A DNA stretch of 64,000 nucleotides from Paenibacillus albicereus (GCF_012676905.1 NZ_CP051428.1:189501-253500), one strand, 5' to 3'. Counted from the stretch's first letter, positions 50,523 through 59,457 are shown. Translations and numbers: made by a program. Notes: generated from the letters alone by a model not told the origin.

Positions 50523-52591
50523 CGGGCGAGGGAGGCCAGCAGCGAGTCGCTGGTGACGATCAGCTTGCCGGACTCGGTCTTGAACTGGAGCGGCACCGTC
50601 TGATTGCCTTTTTTGGCGATGCCTTTGCCGTGATGGAGCACGAGCGTCGTTCCGCCGGCCTTGACGGTCGAGACGCCCTTCTTGGCGTCGTACGAGCGGC
50701 TGCCGCCGAACGAGCGCAGGAATGCGTCCAGCTCGATCCAGTTCCGCTTGGCGTCGAGCTTGCTGCCGTCGAGGCGCAGTCCGAGCGCTTGCGCCATGCC
50801 GAAGAAGAGTTCGGTATTGTCCAGCGTGCCCTTGAAGTACTCCGCGCCCGGGCCATGCGCCATCAGCGGCACGTCGTCGGCGGAGTGCACCTCGGTGCCC
50901 TCGGACTTCGGCAGCGTGCCGGTGTGCAGGTACTTGTCCTTGTCGGCGGCGTTCGGATTCGCGAGCGTGCCGGGATTGGCGATGTAGGCGTCGCCCGACA
51001 GCACGGCCGGCGCTTGCGGGACGGCGCTGAACTTGTAGTCTTCATAATAGTCCGGCGTCGCGCCGAAGACGACGGCCAGCTTGCGGTCCACGTCCGGCGT
51101 ATCCGGGAAGCCGTCCTTGTCGGAGTCGGCGTACGTCGGGAACTTCGACTGCTCGTACGTGCGCACCGCCTCGCGGCCGGTCTTGCCGTCTCCTTCCCAG
51201 TACGTGCCGGCGATGCTCGTGGAATGGGAGTGGTCGGCCGTAGCCAGGACGAGCGTGTCGCCGCTTTCGTCCGCATAGGCGCGGGCGATTCCGATCGCCT
51301 TGTCCATCTCGATCGTATCGTAGGCGGAGCGCTCCCAGTCCATCGTGTGCAGCTGCTTGTCGATGCTGGCCCCTTCGACGACGAGGAAGAAGCCGTTGTC
51401 GTTTTTCTTCAGCACGTCGATCGCCTTTCTCGTCATGTCCCACAGCGTCGGCTGGTCGGTGAACGACTTGATCGCCGCCGCATTGTTCGTGGAGCGGTCG
51501 TAGTAGACGTTCATGTCGCCGGTGTGGAACAGGCCGAGCAGCTTGTCCGGCGTGCCGGAGCTTTTCAGGCCGGCCGCGTTTTCGACGAACGTGTAGCCCT
51601 CTTTCTCGAACGAGCCGATCAGGTCCTTCTCATCCTTGCGCTTGGAGCCCGGCACGGACTTCGGCAGGAAGTACGCCGAGCCTCCGCCCATCACGACCTC
51701 CGGCTGCAGCTGGAGCATCATGTCCGCGATCTCGGCCTTGTCGGCGCGGCGGCGCGTATGGGAGACGACGGCGGCTGGCGTGGCGTCCTCGATCTCGGAT
51801 GTCGTCACGATGCCGACCGACATGCCGCGCGAGCGCTTCAGCATCTCGGCCAGCGTCTCGACCTTCGGATCGTCGAGCGAGTTCTCGGTATTGTCGGGGT
51901 AGATGCCGAGCGCGTTGACGGCCGACTTGTGGCCGGTATTGTAGGCGCTGGCGCTGTTGGCGGAGTCGGTGACGAGCGAGTCCATGCCCGACGTCGTCAC
52001 GACGGCGCGCTGCTCCAGCTTGTCCAGCTCGAGCATGCCGTCGTATTTGCCCTCGGTCAGTCCCTTGGACATGACGCGGGCGATCGTGATGCTCGGCTGG
52101 GCCATGCCGTCGCCGACGAACAGGATGACGTTTTTGGCTTTGCGGCCGGCTTGTTCCGTATTCACGACTTCATACTGCACGGTGCGCTTCAGGCTTCCGG
52201 CCTCGACGGAGACGGCGACCGGGCCGACCTTGGAGAAGGAGACATCGCGGACGGTGAACTCGCGGCTCTTGCTGGTGGAGGTGAGCTCGAGCTTCTTGCC
52301 GAAGACGGCTTCGGGGCTCTTGCCGTTGATCGTGATGCGGACGGTCGAGGCGTCGCCCGTCCAGTCGTTCAGCTCCACGCGGAAGTCGAACTTCGAGCCG
52401 GCGAGGAACTTGGCCTGATGGATCGGGGCGATATAGATGGACGGCGCGGCCGATGGGGCAGGAGCCCCGGCTTCCGCGGCAGCCGCAGGCGGGGAGCCGC
52501 CGAGCTCGGCCAGCCCGGCTCCTCCGACGGCCGTCGCGGCGGCCAGCACCGCGCCAAGCAGGATACGGCTTGTCTTGCTCTGTGTGTTCAT
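50519..52591 (-). CDS. Secreted alkaline phosphatase with N-terminal Ig-like and C-terminal CuAO-like domains
   Basis: A 690-residue exported phosphomonoesterase. A signal peptide (1-38) is followed by a beta-rich domain (50-145), the alkaline phosphatase core (150-600: FVGDGMAQPS metal Asp, VTDSANSASAYNTG with nucleophile Ser near 210, ATADHSHSTS metal His) and a C-terminal copper-amine-oxidase-like domain (605-690). An inserted DSDKDGFPDTPDVD loop looks like a calcium site. The ATG at 52591 follows GGGAGG by 10 bases. PhoP boxes lie upstream, so it should be induced by phosphate limitation. Confidence 0.9.
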   Translation of the reverse strand: MNTQSKTSRILLGAVLAAATAVGGAGLAELGGSPPAAAAEAGAPAPSAAPSIYIAPIHQAKFLAGSKFDFRVELNDWTGDASTVRITINGKSPEAVFGKKLELTSTSKSREFTVRDVSFSKVGPVAVSVEAGSLKRTVQYEVVNTEQAGRKAKNVILFVGDGMAQPSITIARVMSKGLTEGKYDGMLELDKLEQRAVVTTSGMDSLVTDSANSASAYNTGHKSAVNALGIYPDNTENSLDDPKVETLAEMLKRSRGMSVGIVTTSEIEDATPAAVVSHTRRRADKAEIADMMLQLQPEVVMGGGSAYFLPKSVPGSKRKDEKDLIGSFEKEGYTFVENAAGLKSSGTPDKLLGLFHTGDMNVYYDRSTNNAAAIKSFTDQPTLWDMTRKAIDVLKKNDNGFFLVVEGASIDKQLHTMDWERSAYDTIEMDKAIGIARAYADESGDTLVLATADHSHSTSIAGTYWEGDGKTGREAVRTYEQSKFPTYADSDKDGFPDTPDVDRKLAVVFGATPDYYEDYKFSAVPQAPAVLSGDAYIANPGTLANPNAADKDKYLHTGTLPKSEGTEVHSADDVPLMAHGPGAEYFKGTLDNTELFFGMAQALGLRLDGSKLDAKRNWIELDAFLRSFGGSRSYDAKKGVSTVKAGGTTLVLHHGKGIAKKGNQTVPLQFKTESGKLIVTSDSLLASLAR

Positions 52592-52665
52592 CCGAAAAAA
52601 CCCTCCCAAGCGTATGGTATGAACGAATGCTCATCCGTAATCTTAGAAGGGCAATATGCGGGGGA

Positions 52666-52693
52666 TGCTAACGCGATGTGAATAAATGGTAAA
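52666..52693 (-). promoter_or_regulatory. PhoP boxes (three direct repeats, 11-bp period)
   Basis: Read on the minus strand: TTTACC (52693-52688), TTCACA (52682-52677) and TTAGCA (52671-52666), each separated by 5 bases. This matches the Bacillus Pho box (TTAACA-type hexamers at 11-bp spacing) and lies 75-100 bases before the alkaline phosphatase start. Confidence 0.75.
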
Positions 52694-52695
52694 GA

Positions 52696-53379
52696 TTAGT
52701 CGATTGCGGCTTCCGAATCCCCGCTGACGGTGCCGTCTGCGAGCAGCGAGCCGGCCGGGCGGTTGCCGAGCTGAAGCTCGCGGATCGAGTAGCCGAAGTC
52801 CATCTGAAGGTGAGGATTGTCCTTGAAGCCCTCCCAGTCGCCGCCCCAGGTGAAGCCGAGCTTTTTGGCCATGCCGGCGACCTCGAGCCAGTCGGCCCGG
52901 CCGTTCTTGTTGCCGTCGTATTCCATATCCCAGATGATGTCGCCGGAGCGGTCCTTGAGCGCGAAGTCCAGCGCGAGTCCGTAGTTGTGATACGACTCGC
53001 CGCCCTTGGCGTGGGTGACGATGCTGCCTTCGCTGTCCCGTCCTTGGGCGTAGATCTCGTCCTGCTCGGCTTCGCTGCGGAAGCCGTCCGTGAACACGAC
53101 GGAGATGCCGGCGGCCTTCGCCTGGGCGGCGAGCCGCTCGCTTGCCGCCCGCAGCTCGGGATGCAGGCCGGCTACGGGCGGCACGTCGCGGTACAGGCCT
53201 TGCGGCACGATCTTGTCGAACGCCCGCGGCAGCTCCAGCTTGAGCAGGGCGAGCGCCGCCGCGGCCAGTCCGGCGACGATGAGCAAGCCGCCCATCGGGC
53301 TCCGCTTGCGCCGGGGCTTGGGCCGGACAGCGGCGCGGGCGCCGCGGCTGGGGGCGGGGGTCGGTCGAGGCATTCCCAT
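52696..53379 (-). CDS. M15 family D-Ala-D-Ala carboxypeptidase/endopeptidase (VanY/CwlK-like)
   Basis: A 227-residue, membrane-anchored peptidoglycan peptidase. A basic Pro/Arg-rich start and one membrane segment (about 30-48) precede the peptidase domain, which has FRSEAEQDEIY, the zinc motif SYHNYGLALDF near 128-138 and DNPHLQMDFG with the last zinc His. AAAGGAG lies 6 bases before the ATG. The stop is 3 bases from the first PhoP box of the phosphatase operon, so the two genes are close but the latter has its own control. Confidence 0.88.
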   Translation of the reverse strand: MGMPRPTPAPSRGARAAVRPKPRRKRSPMGGLLIVAGLAAAALALLKLELPRAFDKIVPQGLYRDVPPVAGLHPELRAASERLAAQAKAAGISVVFTDGFRSEAEQDEIYAQGRDSEGSIVTHAKGGESYHNYGLALDFALKDRSGDIIWDMEYDGNKNGRADWLEVAGMAKKLGFTWGGDWEGFKDNPHLQMDFGYSIRELQLGNRPAGSLLADGTVSGDSEAAID

Positions 53380-53416
53380 GAGCGTCTCCTTTGTCGGCGT
53401 AGTCTCGGTAGCTTGT

Positions 53417-54925
53417 CTAGGTCAGACGATCCAGAGGGCGGGAAGGCTTCGCGAGCAGCTGCTTGTACGTCTCGATGGCGCGGGCGCGCGACGCCTTGAG
53501 ATCGACGAGCGCGCGATCGGCGGGCTCATGGACGGACGCGGCGGACATCCCGGCCCGCTCCGGCAGCCAGCGCCGGATGTAGGCGCCGTCCGGGTCCCAG
53601 CGCCTCGACTGGACGACCGGATTCATGATGCGGAAGTACGGCGAGGCGTCGAAGCCGAGCGAGCTGCTCCACAGCCAGCCCCCGCGGTTGAGCGTGTTGT
53701 CGTAATCCAGCAGCTGCTTGCGGAACCACGGCTCGCCGGCCGTGAACGGCGCGAGCAGGTTTTTGCAAAGAAACATCGCCGTAATCATGCGCAGCCGGTT
53801 CGGCAGCTCGCCCGTCGTCCGCAGCTGCGTCATCGCCGCGTCGATGAGCGGCACGCCGGTACGGCCTTGCCGCCATGCTTCCGCATGCTCCTCCGTCAGG
53901 CCGGACAGGTCGACCCTCTCCTCGTAGCGGAAAAAGTCCGCGTCGAACCGCGCCTGGTACAGGTAGAAGTCGCGCCAGGCGAGCTGGCGGACCCAGCTCT
54001 CCGCGCCGGTGCGCGCGGTCGCGGCAGACGGATCGCGCGGAGCGGAGCCCGGCCCTTCGACGCTGCCCGGCAGCGCCAGCTCCAGCTGCACGGCGGCATC
54101 CGCCCGCCAGCCGGCCGCGCCGCCAAAGGCGAGCGGATCGCGCTCGTCCTCGCACCGAGCTTCATCCAGGGCGAGGACGTAGGCCCGGCGGGCCGACAGC
54201 GCGCCGACATTCAGCCAGCGGGAGAGGCCGCTGCCGGCATCCTGCGCGTAGCGGTCGCGCAGCTCCTCGTATGCCTGCAGGCTGCCGCCGAGGAACCGGT
54301 CGAGCTGCCGCTCGGGCCGCTCGTCCTCCGGCACGGCGGCGGAGAGCGCAGCGGCGAGCTCGGCGGGCAAGGGCCAGCGGAGAAGCGAGAGCGGGGCCGT
54401 CGGCAGCTCTCCCGCGCGTACGCCCGGGGGCGGAGCGAGCCGCGAGCGGACATAGCCGCTCCAAGCCCGGTAGAACGGGGTGAACACGCGGTACGGCTCT
54501 TTTCTTCCCGTATGCTCCTGGAACTCGTCCAGATCGGCGAGCGGCACATCCTCCAGCGCCGTCCAGCGAACGCCCCGGCCGCGGCAGACGGCGGCGAGCC
54601 GCTCGTCCCGCCGCAGCGCGTAAGGCGTATGGTCGGCGGTGACGACGACCTCCCGGATCGGCTCCCGCTCGAGCAGCTCGTCCACCACTCGGGCAGGGTC
54701 GCCATGCAATAGATGCAGCCGCGCTCCCTGGGCTTCGTAGTCCTGGCGCAGCATCCCGGCGGTCCGCAGGAAGTGCCGTCCCGGATGAGACGCGGCGCGG
54801 CCGTCTCCGAGCAGCGCCGGATCGAGGATCAGGACATGGATGCCCGGCATGCCGAGGCTGGCCGCGTAGTCGAACGCGCGCAGATCGCCCGCCCGGAGGT
54901 CCTTGCGGTGGATGAACAGATACAT
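53417..54925 (-). CDS. phr: Deoxyribodipyrimidine photolyase (class I CPD type)
   Basis: A 502-residue flavoprotein that splits UV-induced pyrimidine dimers with blue light. The N-terminal photolyase domain opens with LFIHRKDLRAGDLRAF. The C-terminal FAD domain has WVRQLAWRDFY, NRLRMITAMFLCKNLL, DYDNTLNRGGWLW and DASPYFRIMNPV, which are classical class I signatures. AAGGAGG precedes the ATG. Full length for the family and monocistronic as far as can be seen. Confidence 0.93.
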   Translation of the reverse strand: MYLFIHRKDLRAGDLRAFDYAASLGMPGIHVLILDPALLGDGRAASHPGRHFLRTAGMLRQDYEAQGARLHLLHGDPARVVDELLEREPIREVVVTADHTPYALRRDERLAAVCRGRGVRWTALEDVPLADLDEFQEHTGRKEPYRVFTPFYRAWSGYVRSRLAPPPGVRAGELPTAPLSLLRWPLPAELAAALSAAVPEDERPERQLDRFLGGSLQAYEELRDRYAQDAGSGLSRWLNVGALSARRAYVLALDEARCEDERDPLAFGGAAGWRADAAVQLELALPGSVEGPGSAPRDPSAATARTGAESWVRQLAWRDFYLYQARFDADFFRYEERVDLSGLTEEHAEAWRQGRTGVPLIDAAMTQLRTTGELPNRLRMITAMFLCKNLLAPFTAGEPWFRKQLLDYDNTLNRGGWLWSSSLGFDASPYFRIMNPVVQSRRWDPDGAYIRRWLPERAGMSAASVHEPADRALVDLKASRARAIETYKQLLAKPSRPLDRLT

Positions 54926-54989
54926 GGATGTGCCTCCTTGGACCGGACGCAGCCGGTCATGCTCTTCTCCGTAATACCCGGCCCGAAAG

Positions 54990-55030
54990 CAAACAAACCG
55001 CAGCAGGCGCTCCGGGGAGGCTTGCTGCGG
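54990..55030 (-). terminator. Terminator of the NlpC/P60 gene
   Basis: On the minus strand the arms CCGCAGCAAGC and GCCTGCTGCGG are followed by TTTGTTTGC, 26 bases after the stop at 55056. Confidence 0.7.
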
Positions 55031-55055
55031 CTTGCTCGGCCGTGCTCGAAAGGCT

Positions 55056-55559
55056 CTAGTCGACGTCCGGACCGCCGTCCGGCTGGTCGGCGGCTTCGTC
55101 CGCGAATTTCTCGAACGTCTTGTCGTCCATGATGCGGCGGGCCGACAGGTAGCGCTTGGCGTAGTAGGACTCGCTCAGCTCGCTGATCGTCACGCCCCGG
55201 CTGGAGGAGGAGTGGGCGAATTTTCCGTCCCCGACGTAGATGCCGACATGGGAGACGCCCTTGCCGCTCGTATTGAAGAAGACGAGATCGCCCGCCTTCA
55301 GGTCGTCCTTGGCGACCTTCTTGCCCATGGCCGATTGCGCCGCGGACGAGTGGGGGAGCGAGACTTTGAACTGCTTGAACACGTAGGACGTGAAGCCCGA
55401 GCAGTCGAAGCCTTTCGAGGTGGTGCCCGCCGCTTTGTACGGCGTGCCGATGACGCCGCTGATGACGCCATCCATTTTGGAGCCTGCCGATGCGCTTTGC
55501 GCGCCTGCGGTGAACAGCAGGGCAAGTCCGAGTACGATTGCTGCGGCTTTCTTCTTCAA
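55056..55559 (-). CDS. Secreted NlpC/P60 peptidoglycan hydrolase
   Basis: A 167-residue secreted endopeptidase. A signal peptide (residues 1-26, ending ASAGS) leads straight into an NlpC/P60 domain: catalytic Cys in FDCSGF near 52, His in GVSHVGIYVG near 103 and the third residue region FAHSSSSRGV. It would cut the peptide stem of peptidoglycan. I chose the TTG at 55559 (MKKKAAAIVLG) because AAGGAGC lies 10 bases upstream; a longer frame would run back through the riboswitch. Expression should respond to cyclic di-AMP. Confidence 0.88.
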   Translation of the reverse strand: MKKKAAAIVLGLALLFTAGAQSASAGSKMDGVISGVIGTPYKAAGTTSKGFDCSGFTSYVFKQFKVSLPHSSAAQSAMGKKVAKDDLKAGDLVFFNTSGKGVSHVGIYVGDGKFAHSSSSRGVTISELSESYYAKRYLSARRIMDDKTFEKFADEAADQPDGGPDVD

Positions 55560-55577
55560 AGCTGTGGTGCTCCTTCC

Positions 55578-55715
55578 AGAGCCTACGAGGTTAGCTGTGG
55601 GGTTCGGTTGAAGGTTCCCTATGATTTCTCCGGCCTTCCTGCCTTGCGGCGAGGAGGGCGAAATCAATTCACCCTATAGATGGTTCCCCCGTTTCCATGT
55701 TCATGGAACTCGGCA
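55578..55715 (-). ncRNA. ydaO/yuaA-type cyclic di-AMP riboswitch
   Basis: On the minus strand the leader has the class landmarks in order: CGGGGGAACCA, then GGGTGAATT, a variable stem region, and CCGAACCCCACAGC followed by AGCTAACCTCGTAGGC near 55597-55581. These are the conserved blocks of the ydaO element, which often precedes wall hydrolase genes and turns them off when c-di-AMP is high. Its 3' edge lies about 6 bases from the ribosome binding site of the NlpC/P60 gene, so translational control is possible. End points are approximate. Confidence 0.85.
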
Positions 55716-55884
55716 TGTTTGAACTTCTTCTGGAAGTGGTATTCTTTTCTTTAAGCTATTTTCCTCCCTTTCCCGACATATTCTCATAATTCTCATGTTC
55801 AAAAAGAGGATTGACAGCGCTTGCTTCGGGAGCGCGAGTCGAACGGCGCCTCGCCCCGTCCGTATTCGCTCCATTCGAACCATC

Positions 55885-55914
55885 AAAAAAAAACGCCCCT
55901 CGCAAGGGGCGTTT
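55885..55914 (-). terminator. Terminator of the 77-residue protein gene
   Basis: On the minus strand, arms AAACGCCCCT and AGGGGCGTTT with a 4-base loop run into T9. Confidence 0.9.
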
Positions 55915-55956
55915 CACATTCGGCGCGTCATCCGCGCCGGCGGGATCCGATCCGGA

Positions 55957-56190
55957 TCAGGCGGTGTACAGCGAGTTTTCCATCAGGGTGAGCAGCTTCG
56001 TGCGCATGCCCATCAAGCTCGTCAGCTCGGCCTCGCCGAGGTCGAGCCCTTCCGGCCGCAGGCGGGCGTGCTCGCTTTGCAGCGACTCCAGCTCCTGAGC
56101 GTTGCGATAGGCGCCGGCGCGGTCCAGCAGGTCGCCGGTCGCTTGGTGCAGCTGCTCGTAGTAGGCGTAGATTTTTTCAGTCATCTTCAT
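55957..56190 (-). CDS. Small helical protein of unknown function
   Basis: A 77-residue protein predicted to be two long charged helices (TEKIYAYYEQLHQATGDLL, and a Leu/Glu-rich part with EHARLRPEGLDLGEAEL), with no membrane segment. I do not recognise the family; size and style recall small regulatory or flagellar-chaperone-like helical proteins. GAGGAAAG sits 5 bases before the ATG at 56190. It has an exact-consensus promoter with a leader of about 220 bases and its own terminator, so it is probably well expressed. Confidence 0.65.
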   Translation of the reverse strand: MKMTEKIYAYYEQLHQATGDLLDRAGAYRNAQELESLQSEHARLRPEGLDLGEAELTSLMGMRTKLLTLMENSLYTA

Positions 56191-56416
56191 TCTTTCCTCT
56201 CTCTCTGGATTGAAACTCTCCTCTAGCATGTCCTGCATTCGTGGGCTTCTATGCTTCATTAAAGCTGCGGATGATGATCGTCAGATCAACGGCAGATGAA
56301 GGTTTGGTGTTTGCGGGCGCTGCCGGAGCGGAGATGCGCTGGGCTTCCGGCCTGGATGTTATATACACCGTATCGGAATCCGAAAAACAAGACGAAATTG
56401 TCAGAGAATTTACACG

Positions 56417-56445
56417 ATTATAGCTTGACGATAAAAGATTGTCAA
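56417..56445 (-). promoter_or_regulatory. Perfect-consensus sigma-A promoter
   Basis: On the minus strand: TTGACA (56445-56440), exactly 17 bases, TATAAT (56422-56417). The -35 box overlaps the stop codon of the upstream gene at 56442. Transcription should start near 56410. Confidence 0.85.
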
Positions 56446-57290
56446 CTAACCTGACGTCCGCCGGAATCAGGCTTGTCGGACCAGCAGCTGAATTGCGAGG
56501 AGAGGATCCAGACGTCGATCAGCGTACGGACGAAATGATAGCCTTGCTGAATGACAAGCGCGGCGAGCCCGGCCCAAGCCATCGCGCCGGCGCTGACGCC
56601 GGCTTGCAGCAGGCCGGACAGCAGCAGCAGGACGAGGCTGACGCCTGCCAGCGGCAGCAGGCGGCGCAGCGCCTGCTGGAAGCTTGCTCCCACGCTCAGG
56701 CCGCTTGCCGCGCCGAACTGCAGGCCGAGAATGAGCACATGGAGCAGCCCGATCCAGAGCAGCCAGGCTCCGAGCCACGGCAGCGCGTCTGCGGCCAGCT
56801 GCGGCAGCGAGCTGTAATGCTGGAAGCGATGGAAGCCTTCCCTTACGAGCCAGACGGCCGGTGCGAGCGCGAGCGCCAGCTCGGCGGCGGCAAGCAGGAG
56901 AAACGGCTTCCAGCAGACGCGGATGCCTTCGAGGAAGCGCGTGCCCCCTTCGGCTCCGGACTCGGCGGCGTGGCGGACGGAGTAGGCCAGGCCGGCGCTC
57001 AGCAGCGGGCCGAGCAGCAGGCGGGCGAGCAGCAGCCCGCCCAGCAGCCAGAGATAGGGATGCGCCAGGTCCGTCTTGAGCAGCCGGAACTGCGATTCCG
57101 CCCAGAAGATCGCGTCCCCGCCGGATGCCGCTCCGTCCGCGCCGGGATAGCGCTGCACGAGCGGCCGCACGACCGAATCGACCAGCCGGTACAGGAAGAA
57201 GCCCCACAGCAGCCGGTACAGGAACAGGAAGGCGGCGATCGGCAGATGCTTGACGGTCAGCCCCCAGCCTTGCTTGAGATAATTGGACAC
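56442..57290 (-). CDS. Polytopic membrane protein
   Basis: A 282-residue protein with about six membrane segments, including FLFLYRLLWGFFLYRLV near the start and a Leu-rich middle. It starts with GTG at 57290; GGAGG and GAGGAG lie 12 or more bases upstream. It follows the M1 peptidase gene by 28 bases in the same direction, so the two are an operon. I do not recognise the family; a role in membrane insertion or as partner of the peptidase is only a guess from position. Confidence 0.68.
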   Translation of the reverse strand: MSNYLKQGWGLTVKHLPIAAFLFLYRLLWGFFLYRLVDSVVRPLVQRYPGADGAASGGDAIFWAESQFRLLKTDLAHPYLWLLGGLLLARLLLGPLLSAGLAYSVRHAAESGAEGGTRFLEGIRVCWKPFLLLAAAELALALAPAVWLVREGFHRFQHYSSLPQLAADALPWLGAWLLWIGLLHVLILGLQFGAASGLSVGASFQQALRRLLPLAGVSLVLLLLSGLLQAGVSAGAMAWAGLAALVIQQGYHFVRTLIDVWILSSQFSCWSDKPDSGGRQVS

Positions 57291-57318
57291 GGGATCATGC
57301 TCCTCTCTTCCTCCGCCC

Positions 57319-59271
57319 TCACCAGGCGAACGCTCCTGCGAGCCATTCCAGCGCCTTGACGATGCCGAGGCTGATCCGCACCCGCTGGTCCTCCGGCGCC
57401 TCGGCGCGCAGGAAGTTGTTGATCTGGCGGTTGTCCAGCGCGTTGAGCCGGTCCGGATCGACCGACGCCCACAGCAGCGGGGAGGAGGAGCTCAGCTTGT
57501 AGCTGACGTCGGCCTCTACGCCGTCCCATGCGCGCTCGATCGTCCGTCCGTCGGCGAAGCGGAAGCGGGTGTTCACCGGGCCGTATACGCCGTCAAGGCG
57601 GCGGATGACGACTTGCGACTCGTAGCCGGGCTTGCCGCCGGCGCCTTCCGCCGGAGAGACGCGGATCGAGTCGACCGCGTAGTCGGCCGTCTGGCCGCCG
57701 TAGACGAACTGGCTGAAGTAGTCGTCCCAGCTGTCCTTGGTCACCTGCTCCACGACCCGCTTGAAGTCGGCCGTCGTCGGATGCTTGAATTTATACTGGT
57801 TGAAATACGTCCGCAGGATCTTGCTCATCATCGCCGGTCCCGTCTGCTGCTCGATGCCGGTCAGCACGAGCTTCGCCCGGCTGTAGACGTTGTCGGCGTA
57901 GCGGCCATGCGGGCCGTACGACCAGGACAGCAGCTTGAGCGGGGCGGGGTCGGTGACGTAGCTCGCCTCCAGCGCGGTGCGCGGCTCGACGCCGTACTCG
58001 CTTTCCATGATCTTGTCCTCCGAGTAGGAGGTGAAGCCCTCGTCGAGCCACGCTTCCTCGAATTCGTTGGACGCGACCATGCCGTACCAGTACTGATGCC
58101 CGATCTCGTGCACGACGGTGCGCTCGAGGCTGTAGCCGGGATTGTCCGTCTCGGCGCCGAAGGCGGTCACGAGCGTCGGATACTCCATGCCGCCGGCGCC
58201 GTTCGCGGCAGCGGGAGGGACGACGATGGACAGCGTGCTGTAGGGGTATGAGCCGTACCACTGCGAGTATTTGGCGAGCGCCGACTTGGCCGCGTGCATG
58301 TAGCGCTCGGCCAGCTTCTTGTGGAGCGGGTCGAGGTAGAGCTTGATGCGCACGCCGGGGACGCCCGGGGCGGAGAACGCTTCTTCGCTATAGATGAAGT
58401 CGGGCGAGGCCGACCAGGCGAAGTCGTGCACGTCCTCGGCATAGAACGTGAACGTCTGCCCGTCCTTGGATGCCTCCGGGGGCTTCGTCTGCACGCCGGT
58501 CGCCGCCACCTTGTAGCCGGACGGGACCTCGATCTTGACCGAGTAGAGGCCGAAGTCGCTGTAGAACTCGGAATTGCCGTGGTACTGATGCGCGTTCCAG
58601 CCTTCCGGACGCGAGCCCGAGGCCGTGTTGTAGGCGGCGATCTTCGGGAACCACTGGCCGGCCATGACGAAGCTGCCGGAGTAGCCCATGCGCGCGAATA
58701 CTTCGGGGAGGCCGACGCTGAAGCCGATGTGCAGCGTCACTTCCTCGCCCGGCGCGACCGGCTGCGGGAGCTTGAGCTTCGCCAGCGTGTAGTCGCTCTC
58801 GTTGCCGTCGTCCGGCTGGACGAAGTGCACGCGCGGCAGCAGGCTCGCCCCTTCCTCGGTCTTGAGCGACTCCAGCCGCATGTAGCCGCGGCTCGCCTCG
58901 GTCGCCTTGTCCTCGCGCAGCCGTCCGCCCGACTCCTTCATGAACGTGGTCTCGCCCGAGAGGAAAGCGTTCGGATACAGATGGAGGTACATGTCCGACA
59001 CGGTTTTCTTGCCGGGGTTTCTCCAGGTGACCGTCTCGGTGCCGGTGAGCGTCTTGCCGCTCAGCTTGACCTGGATCTGGTAGTCCGTGACGCGCTGGGA
59101 CAGCGGCTGCGTCACGGGAGCGGGAGCCGGGGAGGTTTCGGCTGCGGGCGTCGCGGCCTGTCCGGCGGAAGGCTCCGCATAGGCCAGTCCCGTTCCGGCC
59201 CACGGCAGAGGCAAGAGGGCGAGCAGCAGGGCTGCGTGCAGCAAAGGTTTGAATGATCGGCGACAGGTCAT
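57319..59271 (-). CDS. Secreted M1 family metallopeptidase
   Basis: A 650-residue secreted zinc aminopeptidase-like protein. A signal peptide (1-33, ending GLAYA) and an Ala/Pro linker precede an N-terminal beta domain (60-270) and the catalytic domain. The zinc motif is HEIGHQYW with the third ligand Glu in NEFEEAWLDEG, about 18 residues later. The GAMEN-like exopeptidase loop is GAGGMEYPT. The ATG at 59271 has GGGAGGG 9 bases upstream. Many secreted bacterial M1 proteins of this size are of unknown substrate. Confidence 0.88.
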   Translation of the reverse strand: MTCRRSFKPLLHAALLLALLPLPWAGTGLAYAEPSAGQAATPAAETSPAPAPVTQPLSQRVTDYQIQVKLSGKTLTGTETVTWRNPGKKTVSDMYLHLYPNAFLSGETTFMKESGGRLREDKATEASRGYMRLESLKTEEGASLLPRVHFVQPDDGNESDYTLAKLKLPQPVAPGEEVTLHIGFSVGLPEVFARMGYSGSFVMAGQWFPKIAAYNTASGSRPEGWNAHQYHGNSEFYSDFGLYSVKIEVPSGYKVAATGVQTKPPEASKDGQTFTFYAEDVHDFAWSASPDFIYSEEAFSAPGVPGVRIKLYLDPLHKKLAERYMHAAKSALAKYSQWYGSYPYSTLSIVVPPAAANGAGGMEYPTLVTAFGAETDNPGYSLERTVVHEIGHQYWYGMVASNEFEEAWLDEGFTSYSEDKIMESEYGVEPRTALEASYVTDPAPLKLLSWSYGPHGRYADNVYSRAKLVLTGIEQQTGPAMMSKILRTYFNQYKFKHPTTADFKRVVEQVTKDSWDDYFSQFVYGGQTADYAVDSIRVSPAEGAGGKPGYESQVVIRRLDGVYGPVNTRFRFADGRTIERAWDGVEADVSYKLSSSSPLLWASVDPDRLNALDNRQINNFLRAEAPEDQRVRISLGIVKALEWLAGAFAW

Positions 59272-59457
59272 GGACCGGTTCCCTCCCGTTGACAAGCTTG
59301 TAAGGCATCTATATGTTTGCTTTTGCCGGATTATTAGCTAAAATGAAAAATATCGAATACAAGCCCCTGCTTGTACGCCGGGAGCGGCGCGCGGGCGGGG
59401 GCTATGAGCATAGATGGCTTGTCTTGGGTCACGGAAAGTCATGGAAGGGAGCGGGGC

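Noticed and set aside
55812-55825. A second cre-like sequence (TGACAGCGCTTGCT) upstream of the riboswitch gene
   Set aside because: It matches about 11 of 14 positions but its distance to any recognisable promoter is unclear, so I did not list it.
56241-56423. A 60-residue plus-strand frame between two minus-strand genes
   Set aside because: It lies opposite the leader of the 77-residue gene, begins with GTG without a ribosome binding site and shows no recognisable motif.
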